From assembly GCA_022561955.1 (NCBI GenBank), contig JADFQF010000069.1, positions 1-6,989 on the forward strand: DNA of 6,989 bases. Reading direction: 5' to 3'. Position numbers and translations under genes: made by a program. How positions within the stretch are numbered: the first letter of the stretch is position 1; each line of letters begins with the position of its first letter. Origin of the DNA: Chloroflexota bacterium (GTDB taxonomy: Bacteria > Chloroflexota > Dehalococcoidia > SAR202 > UBA11138). Below the pieces are notes generated by a model, which worked only from the letters and a program-made list of their open reading frames with translations, was not told where the DNA came from and did not search any database. This document shows positions 1 through 5,729 of this stretch, piece by piece.

Positions 1-52
1 CCCCCTTTTCCTCCAGGAACGAAATGAACTCTCGAAGGTCTTTGAAATTCAT
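1..52 (-). CDS. UbiD-family decarboxylase, N-terminal fragment (runs off the left edge)
   Basis: Only the first 17 codons are inside the window, starting from an ATG at 52-50 on the minus strand. They read MNFKDLREFISFLEEKG. A start of the form M-x-F-x-DLREF followed by a short helix ending in LEE-(R/K)-G is the characteristic opening of UbiD-family (de)carboxylases, which use prenylated FMN to decarboxylate aromatic or alpha,beta-unsaturated acids. The ATG lies 6 bases after the stop of the upstream fusion gene. AGAGG stands 3 bases before it, a short but possible ribosome binding site, so the two genes are very likely co-transcribed. The catalytic residues are outside the window, so substrate and activity cannot be judged. 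The family call rests on this short motif and on position; another family is possible but less likely. Confidence 0.66.
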   Translation of the reverse strand, partial: MNFKDLREFISFLEEKG

Positions 53-58
53 ATGCCT

Positions 59-1204
59 CTAGCCTGCGGGGTCGGCCAAGCGCAGCTCGGTGGAGGAGAT
101 GTCGCTCCTGAAGCGCGGCTCGGGAATGCCCGAGAACAGGTGTCGGAGGTCGTCGGGAAGGTCTATGTCGTCTATCGTGCGGAACGTGCCGTTGTCCAAT
201 CGGCCCGCGACCAGGAAGCTGCAACCCAGCCGACCCATCTCCTCCAGCGCCATCAGCATGCGGGCCTGGCTGCCGCCGTAATACTTGGGGTCCACGAGCC
301 TGGTCGCCGTGTCCCGGCCCAGGACGAAGGTGCAGTCTCGGAGGACCCTCGCCTTCTCGTAAAATACCGGGGCCGACGTGAGCACAAGGGGACGCTTGCC
401 CACGAACTGCGCCATGCGTCTGCGGACTTCGGCCTCCTCCAGCGGAGGTTTGTCCACGTTGGTCACCGAGAGCTCATAGGCCACGTCTGCGCCGATAATA
501 TCGGACGCCGCTTCGGCCAGAAGCTCATGGCCCTGGTGCAAGGGGTTGAAGGAGCCCGGCAGCACGCCGCCACGGAATCGTCCGTCCGCGGTCATGCCGC
601 CGTCCGGGTAGACCGTCGCGCTCTCGACATGGCCCGCAAGAAGCGCTGCAACGGGGTCCTCGTAAATTTCCGCATCGCTCAGGACCTGCTCGCTGGAATC
701 GAGCTCTAGATTCAGCCGGCCTTCCAGCTCCGACGCCTCCGCCAGCGTGTTCAACACGATCGCGGAGGCGACGCCGTCCTCGCCGGTCCTGTCCCGCAGT
801 CCCTTCACGAAGGTCAGGCTGTACACCCGAACGGCCTCGCTCGTCCACGACGCGACGTGGCAGCGATGATCGCCACGTTTGGGCCTGTCGGTGGCTATCG
901 TAGCCGTGCAGGCGATGCCGGCGACCCTCTCGTCGCCCTCTCGAAGCTCCAGGGCCCGGCGGTATGCGGCCCTTGCCAGGCCACGCGCCGCCTCCACCGA
1001 GACGAACTGGTCCGGCTCATGCCCAACGAAGTCCACGAAGGAAGACGACGAGTAGGGGACGACTATTTCCAGGACCGTGCGCGATGCTCCGGCTACGTCG
1101 AGGAGCCACGAGATCGCCTCGTTGCCTGCACCGGCAACGGCGATTACGGCCTTGGTCGGGGAGTCGTGCACGCTCTGTACGAGCTCGCGAACAGTGCCTT
1201 CCAT
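59..1204 (-). CDS. CinA-like domain fused to an NMNAT/NadD-like nucleotidyltransferase
   Basis: This is a two-domain protein of 381 residues from ATG 1204. Residues 1-165 resemble the CinA C-terminal (PncC, nicotinamide-nucleotide amidase) fold: AVAGAG near 22-27, LLDVAGASRTVLE near 34-46, VVPYS 48-52 and GIACTATIATDRP 97-108. Residues 212-381 form a nucleotidyltransferase-type Rossmann domain, with GSFNPLHQGH at 217-226 (the HxGH nucleotide-binding motif) and ISSTELR at 369-375 (the ISSTxxR motif of NMNAT/NadD enzymes). Both signature motifs are intact, so adenylyl- or cytidylyl-transfer is plausible; the substrate is unknown. The canonical amidase residues look replaced: SCTGG becomes AGAGN, and the Lys after YSNEA becomes Phe. 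An in-frame GTG at 1303 would add 33 residues, but the domain homology begins near the ATG and a promoter at 1251-1279 lies inside that extension, so ATG 1204 is preferred. It probably shares a transcript with the ubiD-like gene. Confidence 0.85.
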   Translation of the reverse strand: MEGTVRELVQSVHDSPTKAVIAVAGAGNEAISWLLDVAGASRTVLEIVVPYSSSSFVDFVGHEPDQFVSVEAARGLARAAYRRALELREGDERVAGIACTATIATDRPKRGDHRCHVASWTSEAVRVYSLTFVKGLRDRTGEDGVASAIVLNTLAEASELEGRLNLELDSSEQVLSDAEIYEDPVAALLAGHVESATVYPDGGMTADGRFRGGVLPGSFNPLHQGHELLAEAASDIIGADVAYELSVTNVDKPPLEEAEVRRRMAQFVGKRPLVLTSAPVFYEKARVLRDCTFVLGRDTATRLVDPKYYGGSQARMLMALEEMGRLGCSFLVAGRLDNGTFRTIDDIDLPDDLRHLFSGIPEPRFRSDISSTELRLADPAG

Positions 1205-1250
1205 ACGAAATACTACCGCTCCACATGGAGATATGTACCGCTGTTTGTTA

Positions 1251-1279
1251 ACTATAGACTCCGTCGCGCGGAGGTTCAA
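1251..1279 (-). promoter_or_regulatory. Sigma-70-type promoter for the CinA-like/nucleotidyltransferase gene
   Basis: Read on the minus strand, TTGAAC (1279-1274) and TATAGT (1256-1251) are separated by exactly 17 bases. They match the consensus at 4 of 6 and 5 of 6 positions. Transcription would begin near 1244, giving a leader of about 40 bases before ATG 1204. The spacer holds a perfect inverted repeat, CTCCG, 5 bases, CGGAG (1259-1273), exactly between the two boxes, a position where a repressor or a MerR-like activator could act. The promoter excludes the upstream GTG (1303) as the start for this transcript. Confidence 0.55.
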
Positions 1280-1304
1280 GAAAACCGCTCGGCGGGCGCT
1301 CACG

Positions 1305-1868
1305 TCACAGTAGGTTGATTAGCTTCGGTCGAAGGACCAGCCTGATTAGCGACAGCGAAACGGCGCTGACCAGGATGAAGGCAACGGCCTGCCATCCGAG
1401 ACCCTTTACGACCAGGCCAAGAACCGTGCCCGCCGCCGGTGGATGCTCGGTATTGGTTGCCACCATCACGAGGATGCTGACTCCCACCGACAGGGCGGCA
1501 ACGATGTCCAACAGGTATCTCGACTGCTCCGCAAATGCCTCGAGGGTCGGAATCATCAGGACGCCCGAGCCGATCGATCCCACGATGACGGCCACAAGAT
1601 GTCCGCCCACTACTTTGCGCGGCGTCGACGCCACGCTATTGGGAACGACGAAGACGATGAAGGCGCTGGATGCGACGGCCACTACGATGGCGGCATTGAG
1701 TACGGCATCCTCCACGAGTAACATGATAATGAGGGCGACGGTAGCGAGGCCTGTCTGAAAGAGATAATTGCGAGGCCTGGTGACCAGGTGCCTGTCAAAT
1801 ACTATTCCAGCCAGTCCTCTGTGCAGCCAGTGGGGAGCCTGCCCTGGCGTCTTGTTACTCAAGTTCAT
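1305..1868 (-). CDS. HPP-family integral membrane protein
   Basis: This 187-residue membrane protein has about five or six hydrophobic segments (near 37-53, 56-75, 89-107, 120-138, 143-155 and 159-179). The family signature is NTEHPPAAGTVLG at 139-151, which contains the His-Pro-Pro triplet. It is preceded by P-rich and GGH elements (PNSVASTPRKVVGGH, 76-90) that are also typical of the family. Some HPP members in cyanobacteria and plastids have been linked to nitrite transport; whether this one carries nitrite is unknown. The start is ATG 1868, which has GGAAG 6 bases upstream. An in-frame TTG at 1901 would add 11 residues but has no ribosome binding site. The gene diverges from trkH across a 246-base region. 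A separate promoter between it and the next minus-strand gene suggests the two can be expressed independently. Confidence 0.87.
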   Translation of the reverse strand: MNLSNKTPGQAPHWLHRGLAGIVFDRHLVTRPRNYLFQTGLATVALIIMLLVEDAVLNAAIVVAVASSAFIVFVVPNSVASTPRKVVGGHLVAVIVGSIGSGVLMIPTLEAFAEQSRYLLDIVAALSVGVSILVMVATNTEHPPAAGTVLGLVVKGLGWQAVAFILVSAVSLSLIRLVLRPKLINLL

Positions 1869-1913
1869 AGACTGCTTCCATACCGATACTTCATGGCGCA
1901 AGAGCGAAGGTAC

Positions 1914-1927
1914 TACAATTTACAATT
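1914..1927. repeat. Tandem 7-base repeat (TACAATT twice)
   Basis: TACAATT occurs twice in exact tandem in the divergent HPP/trkH intergenic region, 46 bases upstream of the HPP start. It could be part of an operator or simply AT-rich promoter DNA. On the minus strand a TTGAAG (about 1930-1935) lies next to it, but I see no convincing -10 box at the right distance, so no HPP promoter is called. Confidence 0.4.
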
Positions 1928-1967
1928 GCCTTCAAGGGCGATAGAGATAAGCGGCTCGAAACCTTAA

Positions 1968-1997
1968 TTGACATTGACCCGGCAGCATACATAGAAT
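1968..1997 (+). promoter_or_regulatory. Promoter of the trkH-trkA operon
   Basis: TTGACA (1968-1973) is a perfect -35 box. TAGAAT (1992-1997) matches the -10 consensus at 5 of 6 positions. The spacer is 18 bases. Transcription would start near 2004 and leave an untranslated leader of about 110 bases before trkH. A short inverted repeat, ATGAC, 9 bases, GTCAT (2075-2093), lies in that leader. I see no recognisable c-di-AMP (ydaO) riboswitch, which often controls ktr genes in other bacteria. Confidence 0.6.
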
Positions 1998-2114
1998 CGC
2001 TGGAACAGACCTCTCAGATCACCCCTATTGGCTTTGATTGCTTTGCGCTCATTCTGTAAACATCCAGATAGCCGATGACAGAGGGCACGTCATAGACCTC
2101 CGGGCCGGTGCGAA

Positions 2115-3545
2115 TTGAGAAACCCTTGGACCCCCAAGCCAGCCGACAGGGTGGTGCGTCATCCTCGTCAGGAGGAGATCCAGCCCGTACGGCTGACCGT
2201 AACGACGCGCCGCGTTCCCTCCAAGTTTGTCGCATCTCCCCTCTTGATAGTCTACGCGTTCATCGCCTTGATTGCCGTGGGCACGATTCTTCTTCTGATG
2301 CCCTTGGCGAACACCGCCGGCGGCTTCACCCCGTTTCTGGACGCACTGTTCACCTCCACGTCCGCAGTGACGGTGACGGGGCTGGTGACTCAGGATACCG
2401 CAACGTTCTGGAGCCGCCCCGGTCAGATAATAATCATGGTCCTGATGTATGCGGGCGGCCTGGGATTCATGACGATAGCCACCTTCCTGCTGGTGCTGAT
2501 AGGCCAGCGAGTGACGATCGCCCAGAGGCTCGCCATGAGGGAGGGCCTGCTGGTGAACCAGCTGGGAGGCCTCGCACGTCTCACTGTTGGAATCGTCATC
2601 GCGGCGACGTTAATACAGCTCGTCGGCTTTCTGGGCCTCTTCGCCAGATTCTATTTCCTGTATCCGCCTGCTGAAGCCGTATACCAGTCGGTCTTCCACT
2701 CTATATCCGCGTTCAACAGCGCCGGATTCCTGGCGCTCAACGAGGAGGCCGGTCTCGCGGCCTTCAGAGGAGACTTTGCGATTATCGGGGTGATGTCACT
2801 CCTGATATTCGTCGGCGCGATCAGCTACTGGGTGATAATCGACCTCGTGAGGGTCCGAAAGTTCTCTCTATTCACGTTGAATACGAAGATCGTCCTGGTA
2901 ATGACCGCGGCGTTGACGCTGATAGGCTTCGTGGGATTCTTCGTGTTGGAATATCAGAATCCCGAGACCATCGGCAGTCTGCCCGTAGGCGAAAAGGCAA
3001 TGGTGTCCTTCTTTCAGGCCCTGAGCAGCAGGACTGCGGGATTCTCCCTGGTGGGCCTGGATGTCGCGCACGCTCAAACAAACTTTCTTACGACCGGCCT
3101 CATGTTTATCGGCGGCGCTTCGGCATCGGTGACCGGCGGCATAAAGGTGAATACACTGGCCTTGATTCTGCTGGCGATCATGGCAACGATTAAGGGCAGG
3201 ACCAGCACGACCGCATTCGGACGCGAGATCCCTCGCTCGTTGGTCCAGAGGGCTTTCGTTGTCGGAGCTATCTCGATAGCATTCGTTTTCTTGGTAATAT
3301 TGCTTTTGAGTATCTCGGAGAGAGGCGCCGATTTTCTCGATATCGTATTTGAAGCGATTTCGGCATTCGGCACGGTGGGCCTTAGCACGGGCCTGACGCC
3401 GGAGCTATCCAGTAGTGGTCGGCTCATAGTCATCGCAACTATGTTCCTTGGTAAACTCGGGCCTTTGACGGTGGGGCTGACTATGGTCCAGCGAAGAGAG
3501 AGGGACCTGTACAGATACCCGCAGGAACGAGTTACAATAGGTTAG
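2115..3545 (+). CDS. trkH: TrkH/KtrB-type potassium transporter, pore subunit
   Basis: This is the K+-translocating membrane subunit of a Trk/Ktr system; it works with a cytoplasmic RCK ring such as the product of the next gene. The reading frame gives up to 476 residues with four membrane-pore-membrane repeats. The four filter loops are present with their glycines: TVTGL (G89), NSAGF (G204), RTAGF (G309) and GTVGL (G422). Four glycines fit a K+-selective member of the superfamily. The gating loop of the third repeat is seen at GGASASVTGGIK, 333-344. The C-terminus, RYPQERVTIG, is typical of KtrB-like proteins. The start is uncertain. TTG 2115 has no clear ribosome binding site, GTG 2151 or 2154 are alternatives, and membrane segment 1 begins near residue 42, so the core is unaffected. 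It is 31 bases upstream of trkA. Confidence 0.94.
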   Translation: MRNPWTPKPADRVVRHPRQEEIQPVRLTVTTRRVPSKFVASPLLIVYAFIALIAVGTILLLMPLANTAGGFTPFLDALFTSTSAVTVTGLVTQDTATFWSRPGQIIIMVLMYAGGLGFMTIATFLLVLIGQRVTIAQRLAMREGLLVNQLGGLARLTVGIVIAATLIQLVGFLGLFARFYFLYPPAEAVYQSVFHSISAFNSAGFLALNEEAGLAAFRGDFAIIGVMSLLIFVGAISYWVIIDLVRVRKFSLFTLNTKIVLVMTAALTLIGFVGFFVLEYQNPETIGSLPVGEKAMVSFFQALSSRTAGFSLVGLDVAHAQTNFLTTGLMFIGGASASVTGGIKVNTLALILLAIMATIKGRTSTTAFGREIPRSLVQRAFVVGAISIAFVFLVILLLSISERGADFLDIVFEAISAFGTVGLSTGLTPELSSSGRLIVIATMFLGKLGPLTVGLTMVQRRERDLYRYPQERVTIG

Positions 3546-3576
3546 TACGGGAGTACATTCTCCATGAGAGGTAGCC

Positions 3577-4233
3577 ATGAAAAACCAGGTAGTAGTGATC
3601 GGACTGGGGCGCTTCGGTTCCTCCGTTGCTAATTCTCTGTACAATCTTGGTCACGACGTTCTCGCGATGGACAAGGATGACGCAAGGGTCCAGAGCATGA
3701 TGGGCAAGGCGACCCACGCGCTCGCCGGAGACGCGACGGACGAGCAGGTCTTCAGGGAGCTCGGCATACCGGACTACGACGTCGCGATCGTAGCCATCGG
3801 CTCAGACATCGTGTCCAGCGTGATGGCATCGGTCCTTCTGAAGACGATGGGTGTGCCGTATATCGTGGCCAGGGCGCACAACGAGCTACACGGCAACACC
3901 CTGGAGCGCATCGGCGTCGACCGAGTGGTACACGCCGAGTCGGAGATGGGCGTGCGTCTGGCCCATGGACTCTTCAACCCGAATGTGCAGGAGTATCTGG
4001 AGCTGACTCCAAACTTTGGCATCAGCAAGATCAAGGTCCCGAGCCGGTTTGTCGACATGAGCCTCAAGGAGCTCGGTTTCTCCAGCCCCAGGGACAAGTA
4101 TGGCCTCGCCGTGCTGGCGATAAGGCGCGGCAAGGACATTACGCTGAACCCCGATGGAGAAGACCGCATAAACAAGGGGGACCTGCTCGTACTTGCCGGC
4201 CGCGACGATCTCTTGGACAGTCTGGAGCTCTAG
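3577..4233 (+). CDS. trkA: KtrA/TrkA-type RCK regulator of the K+ transporter
   Basis: This cytoplasmic gating subunit of 218 residues has the usual single-RCK (KtrA) length. The N-domain is a Rossmann fold: GLGRFG at 9-14 is the dinucleotide-binding glycine motif, Asp32 ends beta-2 where it would hold the ribose of NAD(H) or contact ATP/ADP, and GDAT is at 51-54. ESEMG at 121-125 lies in the linker. The RCK_C (TrkA-C) domain covers about 137-218, with PSRFVDMSLKELGF and the closing GDLLVLAGRDDLL. Such proteins form octameric rings under the TrkH/KtrB dimer and switch it with nucleotide state. ATG 3577 has AGAGG a few bases upstream. The gene follows trkH by 31 bases and should be co-transcribed with it. 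It is the only complete N-plus-C RCK protein in the window. Confidence 0.93.
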   Translation: MKNQVVVIGLGRFGSSVANSLYNLGHDVLAMDKDDARVQSMMGKATHALAGDATDEQVFRELGIPDYDVAIVAIGSDIVSSVMASVLLKTMGVPYIVARAHNELHGNTLERIGVDRVVHAESEMGVRLAHGLFNPNVQEYLELTPNFGISKIKVPSRFVDMSLKELGFSSPRDKYGLAVLAIRRGKDITLNPDGEDRINKGDLLVLAGRDDLLDSLEL

Positions 4234-4236
4234 TAC

Positions 4237-4273
4237 GCGGGGCCGAGTCCCGTTACGTGGCCGCGGCATTTTT
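4237..4273 (+). terminator. Terminator-like hairpin after trkA
   Basis: CGGGGCC (4238-4244) can pair with GGCCGCG (4259-4265), six pairs around one G-G mismatch. A loop of 14 bases closes the stem, and T5 follows at 4269-4273. It starts 4 bases after the trkA stop. The stem is imperfect and the T tract begins 3 bases after the stem, so termination may be partial. Its place agrees with trkH-trkA forming one transcript. Confidence 0.4.
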
Positions 4274-4283
4274 AGGAAGAGCC

Positions 4284-4312
4284 TTGAATTCCGTGTCGCC
4301 ACCTTGCATAAA
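4284..4312 (+). promoter_or_regulatory. Candidate promoter of the usp-RCK-pheA group
   Basis: TTGAAT (4284-4289) and CATAAA (4307-4312) stand 17 bases apart, each matching the consensus at 4 of 6 positions. A competing pair (TTGCAT at 4304-4309 and TAGTAT about 17 bases later) overlaps it. Either would start transcription between the trkA terminator-like hairpin and the usp start at 4377. The score is weak, so only the position lends support. Confidence 0.3.
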
Positions 4313-4376
4313 TAGCGCTCTGTGATTAGTATTCTCCACGTCAACTTCAGAGAAACGGTTGTTGGAGACTGATGAT

Positions 4377-4808
4377 ATGGGGGTATCCTCCGTGCTCGTG
4401 GCCGTCCGAGGCGGGCCCAGCGATGACGATGCCGTCAGGCTGGGATGCGAGCTCATAAGCGCCGCCAAAGGCATGCTGTATATTCTGTACGTCATCGAGG
4501 TGGAGAGAGGCTTCCCGGTGGATGCCGAGATCACACCTTCCACCGCCAAGGGAGAAGAGGTCCTCAAACACATGGAAGAAGTGGCCGGAGCGTATCGGTG
4601 CAAGATGGAGGCCGAGCTTGTCCAGGCGAGGCAGGCGGGCTCGGCCGTCGTGCAGGAGGCCGTGGACAAGGGCGTCGATGCGATAATACTGGGCATACCC
4701 TATCGCGAGCGTTTTGGTAGCTTTTCCCTCGGCGCGACGATTCCATACGTCCTCAAGAACGCGCCGTGCCAGGTGATGGTATGGCGAGATCAACACCGGC
4801 GCCCATGA
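4377..4808 (+). CDS. Universal stress protein (Usp)-like protein
   Basis: This 143-residue single-domain protein has the Usp alpha/beta fold: an opening strand VSSVLVAVRGGPSDDDAVRL (3-22), a second strand MLYILYVIEV (33-42), VDAIILGIPYRERFGSFSLG (100-119) and the typical closing APCQVMVWR (129-137). ATP-binding Usp proteins carry G-x2-G-x9-G-(S/T) and an Asp after the first strand. Here the motif reads GIPY...LGAT (106-121), so the second glycine is Tyr and the Asp position is Arg11. ATP binding is therefore doubtful. ATG 4377 has GGAG 9 bases upstream; an upstream in-frame TTG (4359) is less likely. The gene sits between the complete TrkA and the two short RCK_N proteins, 39 bases before the next gene, suggesting a signalling role linked to K+ transport or stress, which is inference. 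Confidence 0.85.
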   Translation: MGVSSVLVAVRGGPSDDDAVRLGCELISAAKGMLYILYVIEVERGFPVDAEITPSTAKGEEVLKHMEEVAGAYRCKMEAELVQARQAGSAVVQEAVDKGVDAIILGIPYRERFGSFSLGATIPYVLKNAPCQVMVWRDQHRRP

Positions 4809-4847
4809 GACCCGGCATCGCCAAAACACGGGCGCGAAGATGACGGC

Positions 4848-5294
4848 ATGATTTCAAATTCAGACGAGGCCGCCCGGCGACGCAAGACCGTGCTCATCAT
4901 GGGTTGCGGCCGGCTGGGAGCACTAATCGCCACCTCTCTCGTGGAACAGGGGTGCAAGGTCCATATTCTCGATCCAGCCGCCGAGACGTTTGGGCGTCTT
5001 CCCGAAATTATGGTCCGGGAAGGGTCCATAGAGCCCGTCATAGGGGACGGCACTCATCAGGCGGACCTACGCAAGGCCTCCATAAGGGACGCCGATGTGT
5101 TTATCGCCGTAAGCGGCCGAGACACCCAGAACGCCCTGGCCGCTCAGATGGCGCTGCACGTTTTCGAAATACCCAACGTGATCTGCCGCATGAACGACCT
5201 TACTCGCAAGGAGATGTACGATGGCCTGGGCATTACGGCGGTGAGCGGAATACGGCTGGTTGCCGATATGATGATATCCGCGGCTCGGAGATAG
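4848..5294 (+). CDS. Short TrkA N-domain (RCK_N) NAD-binding protein, first of a pair
   Basis: This 148-residue protein is a lone TrkA-N Rossmann domain. A charged N-terminal tail (1-13) leads into beta-1 and GCGRLG (19-24), the dinucleotide-binding motif. Asp42 stands at the end of beta-2, GDGT at 66-69, and the FIAVSGRD segment (85-92) corresponds to beta-4. The chain ends just after the helix that would link to a C-domain. No RCK_C domain follows, and the stop is clean, with no sign of a frameshift into the missing domain. It could be a half of a split TrkA: E. coli TrkA holds two N- and two C-domains in one chain. It may pair with the next gene, which begins 3 bases after its stop. The start ATG 4848 has only a weak GAAGA upstream. 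Ligand and partner are not shown by the sequence. Confidence 0.87.
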   Translation: MISNSDEAARRRKTVLIMGCGRLGALIATSLVEQGCKVHILDPAAETFGRLPEIMVREGSIEPVIGDGTHQADLRKASIRDADVFIAVSGRDTQNALAAQMALHVFEIPNVICRMNDLTRKEMYDGLGITAVSGIRLVADMMISAARR

Positions 5295-5297
5295 CAT

Positions 5298-5729
5298 ATG
5301 TACGCAGTTGTCGTGGGTGGAGGCCGCGTCGGAAGAACGATCGCCCGCTGGCTTCTGACAGCCGAGCATGAGGTCGCGGTGGTTGACCGCTCGCCGACCG
5401 CGTGTTCGATAGTCGAGGATGAGCTGGGCAGCATATCCGTGCTCGGCGACGCGACGGAGGCGGGCGTTCTGGCCAAGGTCGGCGCCAATCGCGCCGACGT
5501 TCTCATAGCCGCCACCAGGGCCGACGACGTTAACCTTGTCGCATGTCAGATGGCGATGCACAAATTCGATGTCTCCAGGACGATCAGCATAGTGAACGAG
5601 CCGGAGAATGAAACCCTCTTCAGGACCCTTGGCATCGGCGCCGTCGTGAATATTACGGACCTCGCGGTCGCCGGCATCCAGGAGAACCTCAGCGACCTGC
5701 TGGTGGAGAGGTTCGAGGACACGAGATGA
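5298..5729 (+). CDS. Short TrkA N-domain (RCK_N) NAD-binding protein, second of a pair
   Basis: This 143-residue protein is again only a TrkA-N Rossmann domain. GGGRVG at 7-12 is the glycine motif, Asp30 ends beta-2, GDAT is at 50-53, and AATRADD (71-77) follows beta-4. The last 25 residues (GIQENLSDLLVERFEDTR at the very end) form a likely linker helix, without an RCK_C domain. It aligns in layout with the preceding protein but is clearly diverged in sequence, so the pair is an old duplication or a split of a two-domain TrkA. ATG 5298 has GGAG 7 bases upstream and lies 3 bases after the previous stop. Its own stop overlaps the pheA start (ATGA, 5726-5729). Tight spacing on both sides points to coupled translation. 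A heteromeric RCK ring is possible but unproven. Confidence 0.88.
   Translation: MYAVVVGGGRVGRTIARWLLTAEHEVAVVDRSPTACSIVEDELGSISVLGDATEAGVLAKVGANRADVLIAATRADDVNLVACQMAMHKFDVSRTISIVNEPENETLFRTLGIGAVVNITDLAVAGIQENLSDLLVERFEDTR

Noticed and set aside
53..709. Plus-strand open frame of 218 codons opposite the nucleotidyltransferase domain
   Set aside because: It is the antisense shadow of the fusion gene, whose opposite strand carries clear HxGH and ISSTxxR motifs; its own translation has no family features.
1205..1303. 33-residue N-terminal extension of the CinA-like fusion from GTG 1303
   Set aside because: It has no homology-like sequence and contains a good promoter; the conserved domain starts at the ATG at 1204.
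2004..2114. Possible c-di-AMP or other K+-related riboswitch in the trkH leader
   Set aside because: The leader is only about 110 bases and I see none of the conserved ydaO-type segments, only a 5-bp inverted repeat at 2075-2093.
2014..2235. Minus-strand open frame of 73 codons across the trkH leader and N-terminus
   Set aside because: It overlaps the trkH promoter leader and its coding start, shows no recognised domain and has no convincing ribosome binding site.
4848..5729. A single TrkA broken by a frameshift into two pieces
   Set aside because: Each piece has its own glycine motif and start, the second has a good ribosome binding site, and neither is followed by RCK_C sequence in another frame that I can see.
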